DNA of 63,441 nt from the NCBI GenBank assembly GCA_021741075.1, contig JAIOYO010000019.1, positions 1 through 63,441 of the forward strand, read 5' to 3'. This stretch comes from Flavobacteriales bacterium (GTDB lineage Bacteria > Bacteroidota > Bacteroidia > UBA10329). Numbering within the stretch: position 1 is the stretch's first letter; every line of letters starts with the position of its first letter. Under the pieces are notes generated by a model that was not told the DNA's origin, ran no database searches, and worked only from the letters and a program-made list of their open reading frames with translations. Position numbers and translations under genes: made by a program. Positions 28,014 through 36,087 of the stretch are shown in pieces.

Positions 28014-30128
28014 ATGAAAAAGCTCCTTGTCATTTTGTTTGTGCTTTCGCAGTGTGCCTTAGCACAAGAATCGGTTGAGTTAACCATCCATTTTGAAGAT
28101 GGAAGCGACATTCCATCCATGCCCGAAATAGCCATGCTCGATGAAATTGCGCAGCATCCCAATGCAGAACAGCTCCGCTTCTGGGTGGTTGGTCATACGG
28201 ACGATAAAGGTTCTGAGAAATTCAATGTGGAACTTTCCAAGGAGCGTACGCGCAAGGTGACCTACCATTTGCTGCTCTCTGGCATTAAGCCTTACAATAT
28301 TTTATTCGAACACCACGGAGAAGATTGCCCTGTAACTGAGAACGAAGATGAAACTTCCCGTGCGCTAAACAGACGAGTTGAAATTCTCATCTCCAACGTT
28401 GGAGTACTGGAAGAACCTGGATTTGCGGGGCGTTACCGACCAGAAATGTTTCAACGACCTCTAACCGAAATTCTGCCCGATAAGGAAGTTTTCGTTCTCG
28501 AAAATCAAGAATCAAATTGTATTGAAACTGCCAGCGGTTCTATGATTGACGTTCCGCCCATGGCGTTTATGGATGCTTACGGAAGACCCATTGGTGGCGC
28601 GGTGGAACTGACTTACGAAGAGATGAACAATCCGTTCAGCGTTTTTCTCAGCGGCATCAACATGAAGGGAGATGAGTGCCAATCCAACTCTCACCTCGAA
28701 ACAGCAGGCATGTTCAGTATTAACGCCACCCACCGAGGCAAACCAGTGGAGATTCGGCAAGATAGACCAGTGCAAATTGACCTTGCTTCCAATAGCATGG
28801 ATCCCAATTTCAATTTCCTCTTCATGAATCCATCAACCGAAACATGGAATAATTTGGGCAACGCGGCTATCAATGAGCATGATGCCGAGCTCATTTCCAT
28901 TGCTGAGAATCTTTCTTCTGCCGTACAAGAATATTTGAATCAGACCGATTATTTATCGCCAACCATTGCCAGTAGAACCACGTTAGAAGCGCGTTTTCAG
29001 AATACCGAATACTTGGCCAATAGGCCCATTGCCAGCTACTACCGTTTTCTGCGCGATGGCGATGAGAATGAGCGCGAGCAGTTTGAGAAGGAATGGAAGA
29101 AGGCTGCGTCATTCCAAGCAAAAGTGCTTCCCCGAAACCCAAACAACAGCGAGGAGACCGTTCACTTCACTGTTCAGAAACACTCGCAATTCGGACAGCA
29201 TCCCGAGTATTTCTTCTTCAATTTCCATACGTGGGAATATGCAGGAGACTTGAGCCGCGCCAAGGTGGAAGCCATGCTGCAAGACAAGCGTTTTCACGAC
29301 ATCCGCGTGCGCTACAATGCCTTAAATGATTCTGTTTCCATTGAATTGAAAGACCTGGACGGAATCGTGAAACTTCCGGTAAGGAAAATCACCATAGAAA
29401 ATATGAGTGCCGAGTTGCAGAAACGCATGTTCGGTGAGTTTGCTCCCGCATTTCAAGAATGGAGGGAGCGCAAGGAAAATCGAAGTTTTGAAGACCGCTA
29501 CACGGTTTATGACGACCTATTGGAAGAACAGGAGAACCGTATTCGCAGAAAGGCCGACAAGTTTGACAGAAGATCGAAGACTGTTTATCAAAAAGAATTG
29601 GACTTTGCGTGGAAACAAGCGCAACGCTCCATGACCGAATCGGAGAAGATGATGAGCCAGACCAACTGGGTTTCGTACTGCAATGGTATTTCCAACAAGT
29701 TGGAGGAGTACTATGCGCGGCAGAATGGCAGAAACACCATTACCCGAACCATTGCGCTAGATAGAATGGGCATTTACAACTGCGCCCGACCTATTGACCA
29801 AAGCACATTCCAGCAGGTAAAACCGCGCTTCGTGCTCTCAAACGGAAAGGCCATTGCATGGAAAACCTGCTACGTGTTTGACGAAAACGTCAACTCTGTA
29901 ATCGCCTACAATGGCTCCGACATAGAGGAGATTGGACTAGATCCAAGTTCGATGAAGATGATGATGGTGACCGATACAGATGGCAACATTTATCAGCTCA
30001 ACGAAAGCGAAATTGTGGCCATGAACATGGGAAAAGTAACCCAACGCATCATGCACATCAGCGCGTTCGACAGTTCCATCCGCTCCTTGGATGAAATGAG
30101 GGAGATGTTGGGATTGGGCACAGAGTAG
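28014..30128 (+). CDS. Large exported protein with N-terminal OmpA-like domain
   Basis: 704 residues. The ATG is chosen because MKKLLVILFVLSQCALAQ is a clear signal peptide; an upstream GTG (27984) would precede it. Residues about 20-120 are OmpA-like, with VVGHTDDKGSEKFNVELSKERT and a terminal NRRVEI, so peptidoglycan binding is likely. The next part (about 140-290) has IDVPPMAFMDAYGRPIGG, SGINMKGD and ETAGMFSINA, a pattern I recognise from Bacteroidota surface proteins (ZU5-like beta domain, inferred). The C-terminal half is charged and helical and matches nothing I know. No downstream partner gene remains; the 3' end runs into transposase debris. Confidence 0.8.
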   Translation: MKKLLVILFVLSQCALAQESVELTIHFEDGSDIPSMPEIAMLDEIAQHPNAEQLRFWVVGHTDDKGSEKFNVELSKERTRKVTYHLLLSGIKPYNILFEHHGEDCPVTENEDETSRALNRRVEILISNVGVLEEPGFAGRYRPEMFQRPLTEILPDKEVFVLENQESNCIETASGSMIDVPPMAFMDAYGRPIGGAVELTYEEMNNPFSVFLSGINMKGDECQSNSHLETAGMFSINATHRGKPVEIRQDRPVQIDLASNSMDPNFNFLFMNPSTETWNNLGNAAINEHDAELISIAENLSSAVQEYLNQTDYLSPTIASRTTLEARFQNTEYLANRPIASYYRFLRDGDENEREQFEKEWKKAASFQAKVLPRNPNNSEETVHFTVQKHSQFGQHPEYFFFNFHTWEYAGDLSRAKVEAMLQDKRFHDIRVRYNALNDSVSIELKDLDGIVKLPVRKITIENMSAELQKRMFGEFAPAFQEWRERKENRSFEDRYTVYDDLLEEQENRIRRKADKFDRRSKTVYQKELDFAWKQAQRSMTESEKMMSQTNWVSYCNGISNKLEEYYARQNGRNTITRTIALDRMGIYNCARPIDQSTFQQVKPRFVLSNGKAIAWKTCYVFDENVNSVIAYNGSDIEEIGLDPSSMKMMMVTDTDGNIYQLNESEIVAMNMGKVTQRIMHISAFDSSIRSLDEMREMLGLGTE

Positions 30129-30285
30129 CATCCATCTCTCCTTCCATGGCAGCCTCAAGAAGCCGCTTGAGCATCGGGGCAAGCACTCCGTCCTTGCCGC
30201 CTAGCTCTGTTCCATTCTTCAACTTCTCTATCGCTTCCTTCTCAAAGTTGGCGTAGTCAAACTTGTCTTTCTCTTCTTCTTTCAT
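30121..30285 (-). pseudogene. 5' stub of IS256-family transposase
   Basis: About 55 codons from an ATG encode MKEEEKDKFDYANFEKEAI and then GKDGVLAPMLKRLLEAAMEGEMDA. The second part matches the conserved N-terminal segment of IS256/mutator transposases (GKDG..P..K..LEA.LEGE...H). Homology stops abruptly where the stop region of the OmpA-type gene begins. The DDE catalytic residues, which lie much further on, are absent, so this is a dead remnant. No IS256 terminal repeats are recognisable. Confidence 0.75.
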
Positions 30286-30332
30286 ATCCTGTGTCTTTTT
30301 CAGTTTTCAAATTAAGTAATACTGACTGCTGA

Positions 30333-30634
30333 CACAGTTTATTGAACAGACTCTGATGCAGTGGCTCCAAATAATGACGCAGTGTCTCCAAAGAATGACG
30401 CAGTGGCAACAAATAATGGCTCAGTGGCAACAAATAATGACGCAGTGGCAACAAATAATGACGCAGTGGCTCCAAAGAATGACGCAGTGTCAACAAATAA
30501 TGGCTCAGTGTCTCCAAAGAATGGCGCAGTGTCTCCAAATAATGACGCAGTGTCTCCAAATAATGACGCAGTGTCTCCAAAGAATGACGCAGTGGCTCCA
30601 AAGAATGACGCAGAGGTCTGTTTAGTGAATTGTG
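30333..30634 (+). repeat. Long imperfect inverted repeat enclosing a tandem array
   Basis: The arms 30333-30355 and 30611-30634 can form a 23-bp stem in plus-strand RNA: 19 Watson-Crick pairs, 4 G-U pairs (left G37, U40, U42, G44 of 303xx) and one bulged G near 30615/30616. All four DNA mismatches are of the type that still pairs in plus-strand RNA, not in minus-strand RNA. The loop is the 21-bp repeat array. A small hairpin TGGCG-ACAGAG-CGCCA (30633-30648) overlaps the right base of the stem. Confidence 0.7.
30355..30614. repeat. Tandem array of 21-bp units (12.4 copies)
   Basis: Twelve contiguous units of consensus GACGCAGTG(G/T)C(T/A)(C/A)CAAA(T/G)AAT, then a partial unit GACGCAGA. Variation is limited to a few positions (second codon GAC/GGC, GTG/TGT junction, CT/AA, T/G), so units fall into sub-types mixed along the array. 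The unit length is a multiple of three without stops in several frames, which explains long but meaningless ORFs on both strands (heptads NDAVSPK or LRHYLET). No spacers, so it is not CRISPR. Slippage or unequal recombination probably generates it. Confidence 0.95.
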
Positions 30635-30689
30635 GCGACAGAGCGCCAACAGGTTGAATTACTTAGTTGGCCTTCGGAATTTGATACCA

Positions 30690-30831
30690 GAGATATCTTG
30701 TCTAAACTAAAATCAACTGCCACAAAGCAGCCATCTGGGTTAGCTACAAAAAACTCAGCCCAAGTTTCGATGTCATCTTCCGTTAGTTTTCGGAGAACGA
30801 GCCGTTCGGTTTCTTGAGAAAAGTAATCCAT
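30690..30831 (-). pseudogene. 5' stub of GNAT acetyltransferase (RimJ/RimL type)
   Basis: An ATG nine bases after the leuS stop opens a frame with ETERLVLRKLTEDDIETWAEF, the standard N-terminal strand and helix of RimJ/RimL-like acetyltransferases. Homology seems to end by about residue 45 (VDFSLDK), after which the sequence becomes repeat-like (SNSEGQLSN...) and stops at 30622. The acetyl-CoA-binding motif (Q/RxxGxG/A) is missing, so it is inactive. Probably once co-transcribed with leuS and cut by the repeat element. Confidence 0.65.
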
Positions 30832-30840
30832 GAAGGAGAT

Positions 30841-33834
30841 TTAGACCACTATGTTCACAATCCTTCCGGGCACCACAATCACCTTTTTGGGTGCGGCACC
30901 TTCCAAACGCTCTTGCACTTCGGCATTAGCAAGAACAACCTTCTCCACTTCCTCTTTTCCCATACTTGCAGGGAGTTCTAGGTTGAGACGTGTTTTGCCG
31001 TTGAAACTAATTGGGTAAGAGACACTGTCTTCCACCAAATAGCTTTCGTTAAAGGCAGGATACTCCGCAAACGAGATGCTTTCTGAATGCCCTAGCAGCG
31101 ACCAAATCTCTTCAGCAATATGTGGCGCGTAGGTTGAAATGACCACGGTCAAGGGTTCCAAGATCGCGCGCTTGTTGCACTTTAGGTCGTTGAGTTCGTT
31201 TACGCAGATCATGAACTGACTGACGCTGGTATTGAATGATAAGCGCTCGATGTCTTCCTGCACCTTCTTAATGGTGGCATGCAGCGCTTTTAGCTCCTTC
31301 TTAGTTGGTTCTTCTTCGCTTACGCTGAACGTATCTCCAGCATGGAACATGTTCCAGAACTTTTTCAAGAAGCGCGAAACGCCTTCAATTCCGTTGGTAT
31401 TCCAAGGCTTGGCATCTTCCAAAGGCCCTAGGAACATTTCGTAAAGGCGAAGGGTGTCGGCTCCGTAGCGCTCAATAATGTCGTCTGGGTTTACAACGTT
31501 GTATTTCGACTTGGACATCTTCTCCACTTCCCAGCCGCAGATGTATTTGTCGTCCTCTAGAATGAACTCAGCGTTTTTGTATTCTTCTCTAGAGTTCCTG
31601 AATTTCTCAATATCGAGCACTTCGTTGTCAACGATGTTCACATCAACATGAATGGCCGTTACATCAAATCCATCTTTGAGTCCGTGCGAAACGAATTTAC
31701 CTGACTTTTTATCTCTATAAAGGAAGTTAGAACGTCCTTGAATCATCCCCTGATTCACCAATTTCTTGGCAGGTTCATCAAAAGGTAGGTAACCAAGGTC
31801 TTTGAGGAATTTGGTCCAGAAGCGTACGTAGAGCAAATGGCCTGTGGCGTGCTCCGCTCCACCAGCATAGTAATTCACGCTTCCCCAATAATCAATCGCT
31901 TCTTTGCTGCAGAATTCTTGGTCGTTGTTTGGGTCCATGTAGCGCAGATAGTACCAGCTACTTCCCGCCCAACCCGGCATGGTAGAGAGTTCAAGAGGAT
32001 AAACGGCCTCCCCAGCCCCACCCTGACCCTCCCCAAAGGGAAGGGAATTCGAGCCCGCTCCGACTGTGGCGGAAGGGGAATTCGATACAGCTCCCCGTTC
32101 GGGGTCGTAGCCCCAACCCTTAGCGCGAGCTAAAGGCGGTTCTCCAGTTTCGGTAGGCAAGTATTCATCAATTTCAGGTAGCGTAAGGGGTAAATGCTCT
32201 TCCTTCACGGGATACGGCACGCCATCCTTGTAATAGATAGGAATCGGTTCGCCCCAATAACGCTGACGGCCAAACACGGCATCGCGCTGACGGTAATTGA
32301 TCTTTCCTTCACCAATTCCCATTTCTTCCAGCTTCGCGATGGCGGCTTTGATGGCATCTTTCACCTTCATTCCGTTGAGGAAATCGGAATTGATGAGGGT
32401 GCCGTCCTTGCTTTCGTAAACACCAGCCCCTCCCTGACCCTCCCCAAGGGGGAGGGAATTTGCAGGCGCTTCGATTACCTGAGGAATCGGTAGGTTGAAG
32501 TGCTTGGCAAAGTTGAAATCGCGCTGGTCGCCACTCGGAACGGCCATCACGGCACCTGTGCCATAACCCGCCAACACGTAATCACCAATCCAAATGGGGA
32601 TTGGGTTTCCGGTGAAAGGATGTGCTGCATACGCACCAGTAAAAGCTCCCGAAATGGTCTTCACATCAGCCATTCGTTCTCTATCGGAACGTGCTTTTGC
32701 TTTGGCGATGTAAGCTTCAATTTCCGCTTTTTGTTCGGGAGTTGTGATCTGAGAAACCAGTTCGTGTTCTGGTGCGAGGGTCATAAACGACACTCCGAAA
32801 ATGGTATCTGGACGGGTGGTGAAAACCTCAATTTCAGACATCAGATTAGAGACGTCAGAATTCAGATTTCCATTTTCTGACATCTGATTTCTGACATCTG
32901 ACGCCCCTTCCATTACCTTGAAAGTAATTGATGCCCCCTCACTCCTACCAATCCAATTCCGTTGCTGTTCCTTGAGGCTTTCGCTCCAGTCTATTCCTTC
33001 CAAACCATCCAACAAACGCTGCGAATAAGCAGAAATTCGCATACTCCATTGCTTCATCAACTTACGCTCAACGGGATGACCGCCACGTTCGGAAACACCA
33101 TCTTTTACCTCATCGTTGGCGAGAACTGTTCCCAACGCAGGACACCAATTCACATACGCTTCGCTGAGATATGCAATTCGGTAATTGAGCAGGATTGTTT
33201 GCTGTTTCGCCTCGTCCCAACTGTTCCATTCATCGGCAGAAAACAAAGGCGTTTCATCGCAATGGGCATTCACGTCCTTGTTTCCATTCGTCTTAAACTC
33301 TTCAACAAGTTGAGAAATAGGAATTGCTTTATCCGCGTTCTTGCAGTAACAAGCATCAAATAATTGCAAAAAAATCCATTGCGTCCATTTATAATAAGAC
33401 GGATCGGATGTTCGCACTTCACGGTCCCAATCGAAACTGAAACCAATGTTGTCCATCTGCCTACGGAAGGTGTTGATGTTGGCAACGGTTGTAATCGCAG
33501 GATGCGTTCCTGTTTGAATGGCGTACTGCTCGGCTGGCAATCCGAACGAATCATATCCCATCGGATGCAATACGTTGAAGCCTTTCAGCCGCTTATATCT
33601 GGCATATATATCAGAGGCGATGTATCCGAGCGGATGGCCCACATGCAATCCTGCTCCCGAAGGATATGGGAACATGTCCAAAACGTAAAAAGGTGGTTTG
33701 GCCTCCCCCTGACCCCCTCCTGAGGAGGGGGAATTCGCATTTGCCAATTCTTTGGGGTCCTTTGCCCGAAAAGTTTTATTGTTGGCCCAATATTGTTGCC
33801 ACTTCTTCTCAATCTTCTCTGGATAATAATGCAT
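30841..33834 (-). CDS. leuS: Leucyl-tRNA synthetase with four in-frame repeat insertions
   Basis: 997 residues; charges tRNA-Leu with leucine. HIGH motif as HVGH (64-67), CP1 editing domain with TTRPDTIFG and ATG-like [15 protein letters not shown], and KMSKS at 772-776 are intact, so the enzyme should be active. Typical Bacteroidota LeuRS is about 920-950 residues (from memory). The excess is at four places where repeat-derived peptides interrupt the alignment: about 33-46 ([12 protein letters not shown]), 312-334 ([14 protein letters not shown]), 458-471 ([13 protein letters not shown]) and 573-612 ([13 protein letters not shown] and flanks). All lie in frame between conserved blocks. Divergent from dnaG. 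Confidence 0.96.
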   Translation of the reverse strand: MHYYPEKIEKKWQQYWANNKTFRAKDPKELANANSPSSGGGQGEAKPPFYVLDMFPYPSGAGLHVGHPLGYIASDIYARYKRLKGFNVLHPMGYDSFGLPAEQYAIQTGTHPAITTVANINTFRRQMDNIGFSFDWDREVRTSDPSYYKWTQWIFLQLFDACYCKNADKAIPISQLVEEFKTNGNKDVNAHCDETPLFSADEWNSWDEAKQQTILLNYRIAYLSEAYVNWCPALGTVLANDEVKDGVSERGGHPVERKLMKQWSMRISAYSQRLLDGLEGIDWSESLKEQQRNWIGRSEGASITFKVMEGASDVRNQMSENGNLNSDVSNLMSEIEVFTTRPDTIFGVSFMTLAPEHELVSQITTPEQKAEIEAYIAKAKARSDRERMADVKTISGAFTGAYAAHPFTGNPIPIWIGDYVLAGYGTGAVMAVPSGDQRDFNFAKHFNLPIPQVIEAPANSLPLGEGQGGAGVYESKDGTLINSDFLNGMKVKDAIKAAIAKLEEMGIGEGKINYRQRDAVFGRQRYWGEPIPIYYKDGVPYPVKEEHLPLTLPEIDEYLPTETGEPPLARAKGWGYDPERGAVSNSPSATVGAGSNSLPFGEGQGGAGEAVYPLELSTMPGWAGSSWYYLRYMDPNNDQEFCSKEAIDYWGSVNYYAGGAEHATGHLLYVRFWTKFLKDLGYLPFDEPAKKLVNQGMIQGRSNFLYRDKKSGKFVSHGLKDGFDVTAIHVDVNIVDNEVLDIEKFRNSREEYKNAEFILEDDKYICGWEVEKMSKSKYNVVNPDDIIERYGADTLRLYEMFLGPLEDAKPWNTNGIEGVSRFLKKFWNMFHAGDTFSVSEEEPTKKELKALHATIKKVQEDIERLSFNTSVSQFMICVNELNDLKCNKRAILEPLTVVISTYAPHIAEEIWSLLGHSESISFAEYPAFNESYLVEDSVSYPISFNGKTRLNLELPASMGKEEVEKVVLANAEVQERLEGAAPKKVIVVPGRIVNIVV
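32012..32051. repeat. 40-nt palindromic element, copy 3, inside leuS
   Basis: Aligns without gaps to the copies at 32423 and 33698 (36/40 identical to the former by eye). The stem CCCTCCCC/GGGAAGGG has one mismatch. On the coding strand it reads [13 protein letters not shown]. It is followed to about 32116 by further insertion sequence with a second small hairpin CCCCG-TT-CGGGG (32093-32104), so this insertion is the longest. Confidence 0.85.
32423..32462. repeat. 40-nt palindromic element, copy 2, inside leuS
   Basis: A perfect 8-bp stem CCCTCCCC/GGGGAGGG (32438-32456) with AAG loop, followed by GGAATTTG. Read in frame as [13 protein letters not shown] within the editing-domain region. The element has no stop codon in any minus-strand frame. 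Confidence 0.88.
32834..32901. repeat. TCAGA/TCTGA palindromic element inside leuS
   Basis: Two 26-nt arms (32834-32859 and 32876-32901), each built of TCAGA or TCTGA half-sites, match as an inverted repeat at about 19 of 26 positions with a 16-nt loop. In frame it encodes [14 protein letters not shown]...NLMSE just before the TTRPDTIFG editing motif. It is unrelated in sequence to the C-rich 40-nt element. Confidence 0.8.
33698..33737. repeat. 40-nt palindromic element, copy 1, inside leuS
   Basis: A perfect 8-bp stem CCCCCTCC/GGAGGGGG (33713-33731) with TGA loop, ending GGGAATTCG. About 27/40 identical to copy 2. The T/A pair sits at a different stem position in the two copies, so both sides changed together. 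It encodes [13 protein letters not shown] close to the N-terminus, just before [10 protein letters not shown]. Confidence 0.85.
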
Positions 33835-33936
33835 GCTTGATTTTTAAGAGCCGCGAAGGTAAGGTTCAAGAAAGAGTTATCGGTCAGTACGGAATACGGA
33901 TTTGCCGTTTGAATTTGAGAACGAGGTTTGCATGAA

Positions 33937-34055
33937 GCGCCCGCGTTAGGGATTGTAGTGGAAAGCCCACAGCGAGGAACGAGCGAGGACTTGCAACGAA
34001 AAGCCCGACCCCGATTTTCTTCGGGGAAACGCCCTTCGATAAACTCAGGACAGGC
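33937..34055. repeat. Intergenic repeat element between leuS and dnaG
   Basis: A GC-richer block between divergent genes. It contains GCGTTAGGGATTGTAG, GCGAGGAACGAGCGAGG, a hairpin CCCCGA-TTTTCT-TCGGGG (34009-34026) and a terminal CTTCGATAAACTCAGGACAG segment. Its last 31 bases (34025-34055) recur exactly, in inverted orientation, at 59311-59341, and the GCGTTAGGG start has a counterpart there too. It is a dispersed element of a type I recall from Bacteroidota intergenic regions. No gene is visible in this 290-bp interval. Confidence 0.85.
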
Positions 34056-34125
34056 ACCAAATCATCCAAAATTGTTCAAAACTCTAGATTCCATTCCTGT
34101 TTCTAAGACCTAACTTTAACGCCCC

Positions 34126-36087
34126 TTGATTCCGAAAGAAACCATAGACCTAATTTTTGAGACCGCTCGTGTTGAGGAGGTGGTTGGAGATTTTGTGCAG
34201 CTGAAGAAAAAGGGCACGAATCTGTGGGGAAATTGTCCGTTTCATAACGAGAAAACGCCTTCGTTTAGCGTGTCGCCAGCCAAGGGAATTTACAAGTGTT
34301 TTGGTTGCGGAAAGGGCGGAAATTCGGTCAATTTCATCATGGATCATGAGCAGCAAACCTATCCGGAGGCGTTGCGTTATTTGGCCAAGAAGTACAACAT
34401 TGAGATTGAGGAAGAGCAGCAAACGCCCGAGCAACTTGCAGAACAGACCGAGCGCGAAAGCCTCTACCTTGTACTTGCTTTTGCGCAACGGACGTTCGCT
34501 TCCAACTTGCTGAAAACGGACGAAGGGCAATCAATAGGCCTTAGTTATTTTAAGGAACGGGGTTTTTCTATGGAAACCATTGAGAAGTTCGGGTTGGGCT
34601 ATTGTTTTGATCGATATGATTCGTTTGGGAACAAGGCACTTGAAGAACAATACAACCGCAAGTTCCTGATCGATTCGGGTCTTTGTTTAGAACGTGAAGA
34701 CAAGTTACTTGACCGTTTTAAGGGGCGTGTGATGTTCCCCATTCACAACCTTTCTGGGCGTGTGATTGCCTTTGGAGGAAGAACACTTAGAAGCGATAAG
34801 AAGGTTGCGAAATACATCAACAGTCCCGAGACGGATGTCTATCACAAGAGCAATATCGTCTATGGCATCTATCAGGCCAAGTCTGAGATAATCAAGAAGG
34901 ATAACTGTTTTGTGGTAGAGGGTTATACGGATGTGATTTCGTTGCATCAGGCAGGAATCCATAACGTTGTGGCGAGTTCGGGTACGAGCCTTACTGTGGA
35001 GCAAATTCGCTTGGTAAAACGCTACACGAACAACCTCACCATCATGTATGATGGGGATGATGCGGGCATCAAGGCCTCCTTCCGAGGAATTGACCTTGTG
35101 CTAGAAGAAGGCATGAACGTGCGAACAGTTTTGTTCCCTGATGGCGAAGACCCAGATTCGTTTTCGAAGAAGATGGATGAGGACGAATTGATCGCGTTCA
35201 TTGATGCCAATCAGAAGGATTTTATTCAGTTCAAAGCACAACTTTTATCTGAAGAAGCAAAGGGCGACCCGATAAAAATGGCGGGGCTAATTAAGGACAT
35301 TATCAGTTCTATTGCGCTCATTCCAGACCCGATTATCAGAAACCTGTATGTGCGCCAATGCAGCAGCATTATGAGCATGGACGAGGAGGTTCTGATGATG
35401 GAACTGAACCGCAACCGCAGAAAGAATTTTAGCGACAAACAAAGAAGCGGAAACTCAACTTTTTCGGAAACTCCAGTTCAAGAAGAGCAGCCAATTGTTC
35501 GAAAGACCAATCAAGAACTTAAGAAGCGCGATTCTGAATTTCAGGAACAGGACATTATTCGAATTCTGATTCTTTACAGCGAAAAACACATTCATTTTGA
35601 TGTGTGGGATGAGGCCGAAGAAAAGGTGATTGACACCGAAGAAGTAAACGTGGTCGATTTTATTGTAACGGAGCTTTTGGAAGACGAAATCAAATTTGAA
35701 AACGAGCTTTTCAAATCTGTTTTTGATGAATTCGCTCAAATGTTTAAAGAGAAGAAAATTCCAACTGAGCAGCATTTTATCACTCACCACAATCCTGAGA
35801 TTTCTTCGCTAGCGGTCAACTTTTTTGCGCAACCTCATGTGGTTAGCGAGCGTTGGAAAGAGCATAATGTGGTGACACTTATGGAAGAGGACAAATTGAA
35901 ACAGTCCATTCTATCTTCTCTCAACGTACTCAAGCTCCGCAAGCTAGAAACAATGATTACCGAAACCCGCGACCTTCTCAAAAATGCGGAAGAAGAACAA
36001 TTGATGGAGTTGATGGAAAAACTAAACCGTCAGTTGTCTGTAAGGAAAGTGTTGGCCAAGGAAATTGGATCTACTATTTTGAAGTAA
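34126..36087 (+). CDS. dnaG: DNA primase
   Basis: 653 residues; synthesises RNA primers at the replication fork. The N-terminal zinc-binding domain has Cys37-x2-His40 and Cys58-x2-Cys61 in GNCPFH and YKCFGCG. The RNA-polymerase core and Toprim domain include VVEGYTDVISLHQAG and MYDGDDAGIKA. The C-terminal DnaB-interacting region is divergent. Start is TTG (TTG-ATT-CCG, giving MIPKETIDLIFE), the standard DnaG N-terminus. The last 14 bases overlap the convergent recJ gene. Confidence 0.97.
   Translation: MIPKETIDLIFETARVEEVVGDFVQLKKKGTNLWGNCPFHNEKTPSFSVSPAKGIYKCFGCGKGGNSVNFIMDHEQQTYPEALRYLAKKYNIEIEEEQQTPEQLAEQTERESLYLVLAFAQRTFASNLLKTDEGQSIGLSYFKERGFSMETIEKFGLGYCFDRYDSFGNKALEEQYNRKFLIDSGLCLEREDKLLDRFKGRVMFPIHNLSGRVIAFGGRTLRSDKKVAKYINSPETDVYHKSNIVYGIYQAKSEIIKKDNCFVVEGYTDVISLHQAGIHNVVASSGTSLTVEQIRLVKRYTNNLTIMYDGDDAGIKASFRGIDLVLEEGMNVRTVLFPDGEDPDSFSKKMDEDELIAFIDANQKDFIQFKAQLLSEEAKGDPIKMAGLIKDIISSIALIPDPIIRNLYVRQCSSIMSMDEEVLMMELNRNRRKNFSDKQRSGNSTFSETPVQEEQPIVRKTNQELKKRDSEFQEQDIIRILILYSEKHIHFDVWDEAEEKVIDTEEVNVVDFIVTELLEDEIKFENELFKSVFDEFAQMFKEKKIPTEQHFITHHNPEISSLAVNFFAQPHVVSERWKEHNVVTLMEEDKLKQSILSSLNVLKLRKLETMITETRDLLKNAEEEQLMELMEKLNRQLSVRKVLAKEIGSTILK

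Noticed and set aside
30355..30614. CRISPR array
   Set aside because: The units are directly adjacent with no spacers, and no cas genes are in the window.
30257..30657. Overlapping ORFs on both strands across the tandem array (heptad-repeat proteins NDAVSPK, MTQWLQR, LRHYLET)
   Set aside because: The 21-bp unit has no stop in several frames, so all of them stay open automatically. No frame has gene-like composition, and the better explanation is a repeat or RNA element.
30841..33834. Frameshifts or pseudogenisation of leuS because of its extra segments
   Set aside because: The frame is continuous for 997 codons and all catalytic motifs are intact; the extra segments are in-frame repeats.
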